Origin: Sphagnum compactum
Lineage: Eukaryota; Bryophyta; Sphagnopsida; Sphagnales
Assembly (NCBI GenBank): GCA_965153455.1
Contig: OZ234503.1
Location: 3,162,001 to 3,226,000, forward strand
Length of the DNA stretch: 64,000 nucleotides
Direction of reading: 5' to 3'
Shown: positions 1 through 11,922 of the stretch, one piece after another
Position numbering within the stretch: the first letter of the stretch is position 1
How the letters are laid out: each line of letters begins with the position of its first letter
The notes under the pieces: generated by a model
Databases searched by the model: none
The model's input: only the letters and a program-made list of their open reading frames with translations
What the model was told of the DNA's origin: nothing
Made by a program: the position numbers and the translations under genes

Positions 1-231
1 CTTAGATAGGTCTCTTTTTGAATGGTAGTAATGGGAATCATCTTCTTCACTTGTTAACTAGTGTCACAATGTAAGGAGGTGCAGATGAATTGCTGACCTT
101 TCATCTGGCCTTAGTAGTCTATTCAACAAAATTGGAAGGATACTGCAACAGATTGGTGATGCATTGTTTATTGTCCCTTGGTGTGGTCACAGTTGACATG
201 CTCTTACATGCAATTTGGCTTCAAAATGCAG

Positions 232-491
232 GAGAAGCAATACCCTCAATTGTCGTGCTGTGGGTTATGAGAGATATGCCCCCTCGATCAAGGGATCCTA
301 GTCTTCATGGTTGCCCGGTGCCAGATGATTCAATTGAGAATGGCCTTGAGCAAGCCTTGATACCAGACACTGGGTTCATGCCTCAATGGATAGTGTCACC
401 ATCTGGCCGACAATATCTGGTAGTTCCAGGTCAACCTTCCAATGACATCACTCTGCAAAAATCTGAGGTACAGATCCCCAGAAGACTCTGA
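232..491 (+). CDS. Possible C-terminal exon of a TOM1/THH1-like membrane protein (partial)
   Basis: An open frame follows a possible acceptor (AG at 230-231) and ends at a stop at 489-491. It starts GEAIPSIVVLWVMRDMPPR and continues with a hydrophilic tail of about 65 residues. The pattern of a GE..PS..VLW helix followed by R(D/K)(M/L)PP resembles the end of the last membrane helix in the THH1/TOM1/TOM3 (DUF1084) seven-helix family, recalled from memory. The preceding exons would lie left of the window. A possible donor (GAG|GTACAG near 467) means this may not be the last exon. The strand and exon nature are inferred from one hydrophobic-to-basic motif only, so this is a tentative call. Confidence 0.35.
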
Positions 492-1329
492 TATTGAATG
501 AATATTGGCAAAGACAAATCCCTGCCCTTTTTCTGCATGTGAGATTTTGGGACTTCATACATAGTGGAGTTTAAGCTGCTCTCCTCCTTTCCTCTTTGGA
601 CATCTCTCTTCACCTGTCCTCTTGTTGTAACCAAATGGGACTTGGGTCCTATGGACAGGTGATAACAACTCTACCTGTACATCATACTTTTCTATAGAGC
701 TTTCACTAGATGCCCTAAGCTTCCAGTTTCTCCATCCTTCGTAGCTTAATCTCCATTGTATCCTGATTCCAGTCTGCAAGCCCTTTGAGCTTGGAGTTCA
801 AACTGTAATTTTGATTCTCTCAGTGAGTATCTCTTTTTTTTCATGTATTTTGTTAGGATCCTATCTTTTTTTCACAATATAACCAATAATTTTGTGATGT
901 ATTCGGAAGAAACATATAGATAAGTTGTCTCTCCTCTGTAATATGTTCAGTAATTCTAGAATAATGGCAGTTGACTGGTCATTAGACAGGATAAAGTACC
1001 TTTGAGACAGCACATCCATTGTTCATGTTTTTCTCTCTTTCTTCTTATGTTCAGGTCAAACTTGATGGTCTTAGGACTAAGATATTTCTGCACACAGGAA
1101 CTTAATGAGTCTCCTGGTAAGTTCATGGTTTCATTCTTTCTACTATATTGACTAGTTCCTGTTGTGGTTCTGTTTGCAGGCAGTGAAAGACAGCACTGGT
1201 TAGATGCTCATTTCCATGTTTCAGAAGATACGTCTGTCCTTCAAATGTAAAGGTCCTTCACAAATTTCTCAACCCGTGGCTAATGTATTTGCAATTTGAG
1301 GAGCTAAAGACAGAACAGGAGAAGACATC

Positions 1330-1608
1330 TCATCCCCGAGCATGGTTGCCTTTCAAAATTATGTGAGAACATTCCATGGACTCCTTCGGATTGCAGGCTT
1401 GTGGTCTGGAACACACAGATAGTTTGAGCTTCTCAGAGAATTTGGGAGCCATGAGGTAGGGGATACCAAACCATGGTTTGTTAAACAAACCAAAGTCAGC
1501 AATTGACAAATGTGTATTGTCTCTCCCACACAGCAGCTTTATATCATTGTGTATAATATCTTTTCGGTTCATTCTCTCTAGGAGAGAGTGTGTAGTCTAG
1601 TCTTCATA
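1330..1608 (-). pseudogene. Protein kinase catalytic-loop relic
   Basis: On the minus strand an 80-codon frame contains IIHNDIKLL, a decayed HRDIK catalytic loop (R changed to N), followed by LSIADFGL, an intact DFG motif, and then GIPYLMAPKF, close to the activation-segment end GTxxYMAPE (the APE glutamate is K). In-frame stops lie upstream, and codons before the first methionine still read TTHSLLERMNRKD, as in kinase helix E. No glycine loop, VAIK lysine or C-lobe is seen nearby. It is best read as a decayed fragment of a serine/threonine kinase gene or retrocopy. Confidence 0.5.
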
Positions 1609-2917
1609 GGATGTTCATAATTCTTTCCATAGGCTGGCAGAACTTGTGAAATTTGATTTTTCCATGTGAATACATGTTGATCTTCATGCTTGGGCAGGAG
1701 CCTTCCTTTGTGTATTGATTTTCTACACATCAGCTTAGATAAGAGTCAGAAAATTGAAGGTGGGCACATCTTGTTGCGGGGACAAAACTCTAGAAGTCTT
1801 TTTTGGACTTTATTTTGGGAGCTTAGTTCCAATGTGAATAAAGAGGTATATATCCAGCTATCTATACCTGACAATTTCTGGTGCATGTGACCAGGGTTTT
1901 CAGATACCCAAATCTCTGTTGAAATTTGAAACTATCTTGGAAGACCAAGTTTACTGGTTGATGTCAAATCATAATGCAGCTATTCTGAAGTACAAGTCTC
2001 TACCTTCAGACACACTTAGTGAACATATCTGATTTTATTCATCCTTGTTTTTTCTTTGTTTTCTAGTAGCTTTGGCAGTTTGTTGATGAAATGCAAGCAA
2101 TTGATAAGTAACTTAAAAGGGTATTTGGAAATGAAATGTAATGTGTTTCAGATTTTTTTTGACTTACCCAAAACATATATTGAGAGTTGTAATTAATTCT
2201 TCCATTTGCTACTGAGTTTAGTATATGCTCATAGGAGTGAATAGTGTAGCTTTCTTGGATTTTCAGAAGCACTCAAACATACAGAGAATACACTGTCAAC
2301 CAGGACATAGCACAAAACACTTTTTCAAATACAAATACTTTATCATGGGTGGATATGTGATGATAAGCTACCATCTAGATTCTAAACCAGTGTTAATGTG
2401 GTAATTAGGAACAGCATGGTGCGAACCAGTGTTGGTTGGTTTCAGGTCAAATTTCTAGGTTAGGTTTTGGGGTGTCCAGATCAAAGGTTCAAAATTTTAT
2501 TAAAATTAGATTTGGACCCAAACCATGAAATTTTCTTTTGTTGAAACTCAAAGTCAAAACTTAGACTAGGTTATAATCCTTTTCTAAATAAGTCTTCATT
2601 CTCCAACCATATAAATAAAAGGTTTGTGAAAAGTGTGACCATCAAACTCAAGGTTTTAGATTGCGACAATTCAATTTTAGACAAACCTTATTGTATACAC
2701 TGTGGTGGTGATAGATGCAATGCTACATTGTCAAACGAAAAGAAAGAAAGAAATTGTCACCACTTTTAGTTTATAACCATATCTAAATTTGCAACAAACT
2801 TTCACATTAGAATGAGTCTGTTAACTATGTAAGATCCATACCATACCTGAATTATGGTGAGAAACTATCTTGCCCCTAGTTATGATCTCTACATTTGAAT
2901 GATGTTGATAAAAGTCT

Positions 2918-3225
2918 CGGTACCAAGGAATGGGAAATCCATTGCTCAACAGACATACCAAAATAACATGAATGCTTCACAAAAATCTTCACACCAGGGA
3001 AAATCTTCACACCATGCCAAGCTTTTTCTTCTTTGTTTTCCCTGCCACAAATGAAATTTTGATAGAAAGCCCCATTACCAAGCAATGGAAAATCCATTGA
3101 ACAACATACATACCAAAATAACATGAATGCTTCACAAAAATCTTTATACTAGTGAAAACTTGCCAACCTTTTTTTTAAAATTTTTTTTCCCTGGCACAAA
3201 TGCAAAAATTCATTGCAAAAAGAGA
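2918..3225. repeat. Two-copy tandem duplication, period about 154 bp
   Basis: The segment 2918-3070 is repeated at about 3073-3225. Shared blocks include accaaRgaatggRaaatcc, then taacatgaatgcttcaca (near 2965 and 3119), then a T-rich tract ending in ttttccctgSca. The copies differ by scattered substitutions and small indels, so the duplication is not recent. No coding potential is evident. Confidence 0.75.
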
Positions 3226-3489
3226 AGAACAACAGAAAACACTCACCAGCAAGGCAGATGAGGAGTGTGAACCGATGCTCCTCGCCCCCCAATTCATCAA
3301 CTATAAAGCCCCTTCAAGGACCATCATAACACTGTCAATTATCTACTATCCACCTTCCCTAGGGCACACAACTTTGTTCCATCCCCAACTCTTATCAAAA
3401 GCCAAACTTTACTGCAATAAAACACTAGGTACAACGACAAGAAATAAGAGAGAACTTTATTGCAATAAAAACACAAGAAATAAGAGAGA

Positions 3490-3920
3490 AAGTGGAAGGA
3501 CACTTTGCCCAAGGGCCTATCCCAGTTCTGCGGGGCCCACTTACATGCTGAAGCCCTATTACCCAGCAGCTTTATTCTTGTAAGTTCTTCATAATAGGCA
3601 GACCCGACACGAAGACCCGGTTGGTATACTCCAAAGCCCAACAATATACCCGCCCAACACTGGCCTGAAAACTGGGCTCCGAAAACCCTAGCAGAGCCGA
3701 GAAAATGGAAGCACACATGCCCAAAGGCCCTATCGGAGTTCTGCCCCCCCCCCCCCCCCCCCCCACTCAAGTGGCAAAGAACTGTTACCCAGTTTGACTT
3801 GCAGGGTTCATTACAATGGACCCTACAATAAGACCCGGCGGTATACTCAAAAGCGCGCAACAACATACCCGCCCAACACCGGCGTGAACTGGCGCTGAAA
3901 ACCCTAGCCAACGCCGAACT
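3490..3920. repeat. Two-copy diverged tandem duplication, period about 216 bp, with poly-C tract
   Basis: Both copies share a block reading agacccgg...ggtatactc, then atacccgcccaacac, then gaaaaccctagc (about 3617-3690 and 3833-3905), and an earlier block GGAAGSACACwTKCCCAARGGC. A run of about 22 C residues (3746-3767) sits at the copy junction. Each copy carries one GAAAACCCTAGC, which resembles the telo-box AAACCCTA, here in duplicate. Confidence 0.7.
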
Positions 3921-4006
3921 TACAAACAGCCGCCGCCAGATCGGCATAAAGATCACCAAATTAAAAAAATCTACAGAAAAAGCAAGATCAAGGGGAGTTT
4001 AAGCTG

Positions 4007-4310
4007 AAATCTAGGAATTGGGTAAGATGTGGGGGTTTCTGAACGGCAACGGAAGCCGAAGCTTAGGGGAAAATGCGATGGCGAGAAAAGTTGCGAGAGA
4101 CGCCAAAATCTAGGAATCGGGTAAGATGTCAAGGCTTCTGAACGGTAAGGGAAGACGAATCTGAAGGGAATATGCGTATTTCGAGAAAAGCGGCGAGATG
4201 TGTAGAAATCTAGGAATTGGGTAAGATTTGAGGGTTTTCTAAACGGTAAGGAAACACGAAGCTGAGGAAAAGGAAAAGGCGATGGCGAGAAACGCAGCGA
4301 GAAGAGGGGA
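4007..4310. repeat. Three tandem copies of a 100-bp unit
   Basis: Copies start at about 4010, 4110 and 4210 with CTAGGAATYGGGTAAGAT, followed by gggtttctRaacggYaaRG and a GCGAGAAA block. The period is 99-100 bp with moderate divergence. The array lies about 400 bp upstream of the kinase start codon, so it may fall in promoter or leader sequence. A minus-strand 136-codon frame through it is repetitive and is rejected as a gene. Confidence 0.8.
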
Positions 4311-4507
4311 AATGATGGCATGGATTTCTCCTTTCTCTCTCCCTCGCAGCACCGTCTTTCTGATTTCTCTTTGTGAAACAAGCAACAATTATGCTCATTG
4401 TGGTTTGTAACTTTTATTGTGAAGTCCTGGAAACAACTATTATTTAGCTGGAGATTTTGATTTATTTTTGCAGCAAAACTCGCAACCCAAAAGAGTTTTG
4501 TCGCTTT

Positions 4508-4515
4508 TTTGGCGG
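4508..4515 (+). promoter_or_regulatory. E2F-like motif TTTGGCGG upstream of the kinase gene
   Basis: TTTGGCGG fits the plant E2F consensus WTTSSCSS and lies about 200 bp before the first ATG of the deoxynucleoside kinase. S-phase regulation would make sense for this enzyme, but an 8-bp degenerate match is weak on its own. Confidence 0.25.
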
Positions 4516-4716
4516 TCCTTCCTTTGGTGTCTTTGGACTTTTCTAGTCTTGTTCTAGAGTCGTCTCCAAGCGTGTCATCATTTTGTCAAGAAGCTCTAGA
4601 GTTTCGGACCGACGCTTGGGTTTTGTGCATTGTCTCTGTTTTTGCGGGGTCTGTACAGAGAGTACCGGGGTTTTGCGGATGCGGCGGGGGAGAGTGAGAA
4701 TGGTTGCTGTAATCTA

Positions 4717-7700
4717 ATGCCAAGTCTATCGCACTCGTCTCTTTTCTATACCTCGGCAAAGAGGTTCATCATGCCGACCACCATGTTGAAACTGCATGTT
4801 CCTATTACTGGCACATTCGACGAGTTTTGCTTGCAGGGAAGAGGTCCACCAGCGTTGAGGAAAGACAAGCTATTCTTCTTCAATGCCTTCCAGTTGAGCG
4901 CAATTCTAAGCGACAGGAGGAGGAAGCTCTTCAACAGGAAGCAGCTCCACGCGGTCTGCCAACCCATACCAGGTGCACCCAAAGCTCTGCAGCATGAAAC
5001 TCATGTTCCGCTCAAGCCTCCAAAAGGACTTCCACCACCACCTCCACCACAAGGATGGATGCTCCGGAGCGACTCTAGAGCTTTCTCGAAATTTGGAGGC
5101 AAGAAGCCTTATGGTACTGCTGCTCATGTTGGTTCCAGAGCTCCTCCAGATATAGGAGCTGCTGTTGGAGGACTGGAAGCCAAGGAGATGATGACACTAC
5201 TTCCTGTGGACAGCAATCTAGATGAAGCCGGTGAAATCTCTGCAACTCTACTACCAGATTCTGTTTCTAACGTAGAAACAGCAACAGGAAAAGATACACC
5301 TCGCCTGGACAGCTATTCAGATACTGCTACAGGGAGCTCAGGAATGGATGCTGAAGGTTTGTTACCAACCCTAATCACCCAAGTGCTTGTTTAGGGTATA
5401 TGAACTGATAGAAGAGCTCTGCTCATCTCTTGCTTTCTGTGTATTGATGTTTGATCATGAGGAGGGAGAGAAGATAGCAGACTTAACAACAAGCCTCAAA
5501 GCTTTCAGCAGCAATGTTGCAGATGCTCAAATTCATCAGAGAATTGAGAAAGTGGTACAGGTAGAAGAGCTCTGGCTGCCAATGCCTTGCTTTGTGTATC
5601 CTCTTGGAACTTAGGTTTTGTTGTGAGAGAGCTGCTGCAGGGAGAGCACGTGATCGCCGAAGTCGGCGATCATCAATTGGGTTGAATTCTGCACGCAACT
5701 TGGGTGCTCCACTGCCTGACCTTCTAACAGTTCCTGGAATTGGACCCCGGAATATGGAAAAGCTGGTGGCTAAAGGGATTGACAAACTGGCAGAGCTCAA
5801 GAGGCTTTACCGTGACAAGGTACTACGTTGAAACTATTATCAAATGCCAATCAATGCTGAAAGAAAATTCTGAACACCTTCACCTAATATTTTGGTCATA
5901 GAGGATCTTCATCTTTCAAATTGGAACTTCTGGAAAAGTCAAGAACTTAGTTTTATCAAATTTCCTTTTGACTTCCCAAGTCCCTCATTCGAAGGATGTA
6001 TCACTGAAGATGATGTTGACTGTTGTAGGAGGTTCAGGCACATCCTGACCTGCCGAAACAGAGTTTCTGGTGGTTTTAGGAGTGCTTGGCTGCATCCTTG
6101 TTAGTTGATATCCACTTTAGTCTAGTGGCATAAGTTGTGTCAGAAGTCAAGAGCAAAGGGCACTTGTAACATAGCATGCGATAAGCCCTTGAAGACATAG
6201 TTTTGAGAGAGAGTTTTGGTGATGTCCTGAAAGACATTAAGTGGTGCTATTTCTTGCAGTTTCGTGATGATGGATTAGAGAAGATGGTAGAATATCTGCA
6301 AAGTTCAGTGGGCATATTGCACAAGAATCATGCTGCAAGCATCACCAACTTCATCAAACACACTGTTGATGCTGAGCTAAGTCCTAAAGAAGATTGCCCT
6401 CGCCTCAAGAAGCGTCTCACTTTCTGTGTGGAAGGCAATATCAGTGTTGGAAAATCTACATTTTTGCAGAAGATTGCCAGTGAAACTATTGAGCTTCGGG
6501 ACCTTGTGGAGGTATGCTGGTTTTTTATTCTGACTTTATTCTGCTCTGTATGTAGATTTGATCATGAGGAGAAGCCTGCAGATTTGTCTCGTAAATAGCC
6601 ATGCTGAGTACTCATTCTGAATTGGTGCACAGATTGTTCCTGAGCCTGTTGCAAAGTGGCAAGACGTGGGAAAAGAGCATCACAATATCCTGGAGTCTTT
6701 CTATGCAGAGCCTGAGCGATATGCCTACACATTCCAGAACTATGTTTTTGTTACGCGCCTTATGCAGGAACGTGAATCTGCAAATGGTGTGAAGCCCTTG
6801 CGCTTGATGGAGCGCAGTGTCTTCAGTGACCGCATGGTGTGTACCTAATATAATCTTCTACTTTAATCTGATGTTTTTATGTTTGCCTCCAATGGGGAAT
6901 GGTATCCTCATTCATGGTTGGACATACAGTGAATTATGAAAGGTTTTCATTGGAGATGAGGAAGGCTAAGGTTTTGAAGAATCCAATTTGAGTATGATAC
7001 AAAAAAGTACCATTTTCAAAAAGAGGAAGCAAAAAATTCAGCTCACTTAGAAATGCACATGGGTGGCAACATTCCATCAGTCTCCTCTCACCGTTAAGGA
7101 AGGGGACATGCAGATCCCTTGCCCATTTGTGGGCCATTCTAAATGCATTCACAACAGTTGTGGAAAATTGACTGTAGAGATACATGGGTGCAGGAGTGTT
7201 CAGATACCCATTAGTGTGCATTGCTGAAGAGGGTTGTCTTAGATATCTTTAGTGGGTTTTCATACTATCTTTGTGTTTATTCCATTAATTGTGGCAGGTG
7301 TTTGTGCGAGCAGTGCATGAGGCAAAGTGGATGAGCGAGATGGAAATTAGCATCTATGATTCATGGTTCAATCCTGTTGTTTCAGAGCTTCCAGGTTTGG
7401 TTCCAGATGCATTCATCTATCTGCGGGCCAGTCCTGATACTTGCCTACAGCGGCTGCAGTCACGCAAGAGGTAAGTTGTCAGAAGTCAGCATCCCCCACA
7501 TTATGAGTCCTTTCTCGAAGAATGGAACAGAATCACTAAAATGCAAGGGTTTTTTATCACAGTGGTGCTGTCTTACTAAGTGAAAGCTGACTCAGCAAGG
7601 AAGTATCATTTCCTATTGAGAACTTTAGTTTTCTATCTGCTTGCTGACAGTTGTTGCAGTCTGCAGACCTGAGGAACAGGGGGTGAGTTTGGAGTATCTC

Positions 7701-8570
7701 CGAGGCCTTCATGAAAAGCATGAGCAGTGGCTCCTTCCTGCAAATTCCGGCAGTTCAGCATTACTCTCAGTTAGTCCAGCGTTACGAGCACCAATGTCAC
7801 CACGAATTCGTGATCGTGTGTTTTATCTGGAGGGTGACCATGTTCACACCTGCATCCAAAAGGCTAGTCTTGCAAATTGTGTCCTTGGTTTCACTTATCC
7901 TGCCTTCAGCCCAAAAATGCTAGACAGCTTGCCATAGTTATACTTGGGTTGTTTGGTGTCAGGGGTTGTCACGGCTCTGGTCAGGTTTGAGTTGGGCTGG
8001 GAGTTTTTTAACATCCCATGATGCACATGTTCTGGTTGCAGGTGCCAGCACTGATGTTGGACTGTGATGCCAATATTGATTTCAGCCGTGACATTGAAGC
8101 TAAAACAGAGTAAGTAAAAGACATCCCTTATTTTCAAGCAGGAGTTTTAGAGTTGTTTTCCAGCACAGCCTACATTTTCTGTGGATCACTGAACTCCTGC
8201 ATAAACAGGCCCTCCCCCCTGGAATTAAAGATGTGCTTTGTCTATTGGGCCTTGAAAGAAACCTGTGAAACCTCACGCAAAGTGGCTGTTATATGCGTGA
8301 GTGGCAAATAGGGTTGTATTAGCTGCTTATTCATGGATTTAACTACAGTTGTTGATTGAACCCCATCATCCAAATTGGCTTTGAAGGTATGCGAAACAAG
8401 TTGCGGAGTTTTTTGAGTATGTTCAAAGGACAAAGGAGAGCTCAGGGGGGTCACACCACCTTATGGTACCACAATCTGGATTATTAGGACCAGATGGGTC
8501 ACAATTACTGAGCAGGAACTCACTTGAAGCTGGAGACTTCAGTCAGCAAATGTCATCTTACTGTTTATAG
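4717..8570 (+). CDS. dNK: Plant deoxynucleoside kinase (dNK), eight exons
   Basis: Phosphorylates deoxynucleosides to dNMPs in the salvage pathway. Exons: 4717-5356, 5641-5819, 6260-6511, 6633-6836, 7298-7470, 7667-7862, 8042-8109, 8387-8570; all phases join, giving 631 aa. The dNK core has the P-loop GNISVGKSTF, EPVAKWQ, ERSVFSDR (the DRS/ERS catalytic region), the LID region LQSRKRPEE and the family C-terminal IDFSRDIEAKT. It closely resembles my recollection of Arabidopsis At1g72040. Before the kinase are a basic, Ser-rich N-terminus (possible organelle presequence), a proline run and a helix-hairpin-helix-like stretch, VPGIGPRNMEKLVAKG. Intron 6 (7863-8041) uses a GC donor. The first ATG (4717) is chosen; 4771 (MPTTM) is an alternative. 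Core exons are secure; the first exon is less certain. Confidence 0.9.
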
Positions 8571-10380
8571 CTTCTGATTGCGTCATCACGTCAATTGTTC
8601 AATTCCTGGACATCAGTGCTTCCAGTTCGGTGAGTGTTTTGTACAGGCATTGGCAAAGCTTTCCCTCTCCCTCTTTCCTGCTTTAGAATCTCTTTCAGGG
8701 AAGGGGGAGGGAAACTTTTGCCAGATTCACCATCATATCACTTGGGTCTTCAGCAACTTTTTGGAGTGGATTGCACCAACCATTCTGATGAACAATATGG
8801 AGGTTGGATGCTTGGGAATGAAAAGAGAAATGCTGGAAAGGCCATGAGGTTATTATTAGTCTATGAGGTCTGTATGCTATTTTTGAGCATGCATCCATCT
8901 TTAAAATCAGGTTATGCGATATGTAATTCTCAAGCTTGAAAGTGACATGAGAGCCTTGCAGATGAATTGTTGTGAGCAGCAGGTAGTAGGTGCTTCCTTG
9001 GCTGGCAAAATCATCACAGTTCAAGCACTTTGAGCCTTTGTATCATACTTGAAAGAGGTCAATACACTAGAAGGTAAAAGCAGTGGTTATTGGCGTCTGT
9101 TAGATTTTTGCAACTGCAGTAATGAGAAATACTTTTTGGTGAAATGTGAGGTCGCTCTTTTTGTTGGCAGTCTAGAGTCAGAATGCATTCCAAATGCATG
9201 AACTGGGTTGAAAGAAAAGGTTGTTTGAAAGTTTTTCCAAATTTCTTATTGCAAATATGTCTGGATCAAATGTATCATTGTCAAATTATGGGACACAGTT
9301 ATAGTGTCAACTGCTTGTTAGCACAATGAATGCAGAAAATGACATACTACCTGTTTGCAAGCCCCTCATCTGGTTAGTGCTTTGCAAATATGTTTGGAGA
9401 TGTTGGAGATATTAGATGCAGACTTTATTCACATTGCATGCAGACAATTCTGCCTAAATATCTTCAAATACCCATAATTCTGTGATGGTTTAAGTAATGA
9501 TTGTGGAGGTTTATAAGCTTTGTGAGCTGGATTGTGAGCCGCTGAGCTGGTGGCTAACAATATCTATTTTACTTGAGCCAAGTGATGCAGCAGATATATG
9601 TTCAATGTAAGAATTTGGTCCCAGATGTTATGGAGATTTTTTTTTCTCATGTTTTGCTGTAAAATGTTTGAATTTTTTAATATCAGAAGCTTGTGCAGTA
9701 AGTACAGTAAGCATGATGGTTGTATCTGCATCATACGAGATGATTGAAAAGCATGCAAAGTTAAACAATAACCAGAGAACTGAAAGGATCATGTTAGTCA
9801 TTCACCTTAAGTTAAATCAGGTATGTTCTCATGTAGCTGAATTTTTATCTTCCTGCCCAGGCACAGATTTCATATCAGCCATGAGTCAATTATGCAAAAT
9901 CATTACAGACTAGGATGTCATTTGGAGGGAACAAAGCAAAATTGCAAGAACAAACACTACCCTCTTGATTAGTGTTGTCTAAACTATGTTGAGATTCTTG
10001 AACGTCTCACATCCTCTGAGCTCACACTGGAGCTAAATAGAACTTCCCTTCTTAATCAAAGACATTTCAGTGAATTTTGTCTTAGAAAGAGGATCACAGG
10101 TAACCGTAATGTGTCATTTGATGTGTCCATTCTATAATCCAGTAACCTGATAATCTGTTGCAACTAACAACGGCTGCTTGGTTTCCCATCAAGAAGAGAT
10201 GTATCCTTTCCCACATTTACCGACCAGAAACTCTTCAAAAAAAATTCAGATAATTTTGCCATCTTCACAAAGAGTTCGTTGTCTGCATTACTTCATAACT
10301 TCAATTCTTAAGACCAGTCCAACAACACATCCTTTTACAGCACAAGCGGTACACAGTTCAATAACACTTCCATTAGTATG
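8571..10380. other. Intergenic, convergent between dNK and the PAP2 gene
   Basis: It holds the 3' ends of two converging genes. Short frames only, no conserved motif, no repeats beyond ordinary A/T runs. I see nothing else here. Confidence 0.6.
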
Positions 10381-11922
10381 TTAAAATGCTCTGTTTGCTC
10401 TCTTTAATGGTCTCCCAAGTTTTCTGACTTTGCCAATCTGCTTACCCTCTTTGGTAGATTTCTTTTCCCCTCCTTTAGCATCATTGCAAGGAGAGCCGAT
10501 AAGGTCTTTGCAACTTTTGTTATAGCTAATGAGGAAACGGCGACAAAAAGCTGATTTTTCCAGTGTTACAAAGTGGCGAGCAATAACAGAATTGACAATC
10601 CTGTACCAAAGACATCCAAGAGTGATGCCAACTGCAGCTCCTGCATACACTTGGCCAACAGTGTGGTAACCAAGGTAAACCCTTGAATACATAACTGTGG
10701 GTGCAAACAAGCAAACTAAGGCTATGACTACAACCCTCAGAAAAGGTTCTGAAAACTGCAGATGGTAAAAGGCAAGAAGTGCCATGTAAACTGAGAAGAA
10801 ACAGCTGAACTGTGAGTGGCTTGATGGCCATCCAAATGTATCACAAACATCCAAAGCCTTGCATGTGTATGGTCGTGGCTGCTTCACAATCTCTTTCATA
10901 ATCTGCACCCACTTGTATCTTCTCCATAAGTTTCCAATTACTCTCTTATCAGGTGAATTCATTCAAAGATGCTAGCAGGTCTAGGGAAGTTGGATCATAA
11001 CATATATAGCTTGATGTGTGCTGGCACCTTGCCCATACTTACAACCTACCACTTAAATAGTTGAGGAAATATGAGACAGACCAGTTGTATATCAGCAAAC
11101 AGGAAAAATATTCCTATCAGTGTTGCAATTTTCAAACTCTACATCATACTTCAAAAGGTAAACTTCAATCAAGTCAAGGAAAACTCCATATAAGGACACT
11201 AAGGAATGGCAAAGAAAATCTTCATAAATATGAAATACAAAGTAGCAAAAATGAACAGGAATACTAGTAGTCTGTCACATATTTTCAATACCTGTCACAT
11301 GTGTAGTAGAGACAGTCACACATGTCCAGTTACCTTCAACATGTATGGTAGTGACCAGCTACCACGACATCCTTTTTGACCCATCAGCTCCCAGAAGAGG
11401 GTGGAGATCATTGCCATTGCAGGGAGCACACATCTAAACTTCAATATTGAAAAAGGGATTGAAACTTCTAATTGCATTTTTTACCTGATTGATGGCTTCT
11501 GACAGGAGGAGACCAACAGCAAAGAAACAGGTCGGCAGGTCACGCCAGAACAACACTATTGTAGGAATGCTCCCTAACGCAATGAAAATAGGCACCAGAG
11601 TCATGATACCCAGAAAATAGCCAAGCTTGTCCCCAGCCCTATAACGTATGTGCACCACTTTAATGGGTACAAGCTCACCACCAGCATAACCTGGGCTGAT
11701 TTTGTTGCAATCACAATGACCATGAATGCAACAATTCTCCTTGACTAATCCATGATGAGAATGAACCATCTTTCCTTCTTGTCGGGCGCTTGCGTCATGT
11801 GCAGCAGGCTGCACGGCGAGAGCAACGCTTGCCATGATACACAAAGCACCCAACATGCAGATCAAGAACAGGAGGCACTTGCGGCACCAATGCAACATTT
11901 CTAGAAGATCTATACAAAGCAA
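10381..11922 (-). CDS. PAP2-family dolichyl-diphosphatase-like / LPP-gamma-like phosphatase
   Basis: Two exons, 11485-11922 and 10381-10902, join in phase 0 to give 319 aa. The three phosphatase motifs are present: KEIVKQPRP (motif 1), PSSHSQF (motif 2) and SRVYLGYHTVGQV (motif 3, with catalytic His). Several hydrophobic helices fit a membrane enzyme. The sequence matches the dolichyldiphosphatase (DOLPP1) branch, which in plants includes LPP-gamma; members hydrolyse dolichyl diphosphate in the ER or, for plant LPP-gamma, act as phosphatidate phosphatase, reported in plastids. The homologous region starts near VPIKVVHIRYRAGD, so about 90 residues at the N-terminus are extra: a hydrophobic segment (possible signal anchor) and a His/Cys-rich stretch, CCIHGHCDCNK. 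The basic C-terminal tail is also family-typical. Start at 11922 is the first ATG in frame; upstream leader exons cannot be excluded. Confidence 0.85.

Larger units (their letters stand above)
492..4716. other. Gene-poor stretch with repeats upstream of the deoxynucleoside kinase gene
   Basis: Apart from the kinase relic at 1330-1608 and three tandem duplications listed separately (2918-3225, 3490-3920, 4007-4310), I see no convincing coding exon. A 206-codon minus-strand frame at 3339-3959 runs through duplicated repeats and a poly-C tract and shows no family signature. Positions 4400-4716 are presumably promoter and 5' leader of the kinase gene. Confidence 0.6.

Noticed and set aside
3679-3905. 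AACCCTAG words as possible interstitial telomere
   Set aside because: Single isolated copies carried by a duplicated unit, not a (TTTAGGG)n array.
3339-3959. 206-codon minus-strand ORF with a poly-Gly run
   Set aside because: The Gly run comes from the poly-C tract and the frame crosses both halves of a diverged duplication; no domain.
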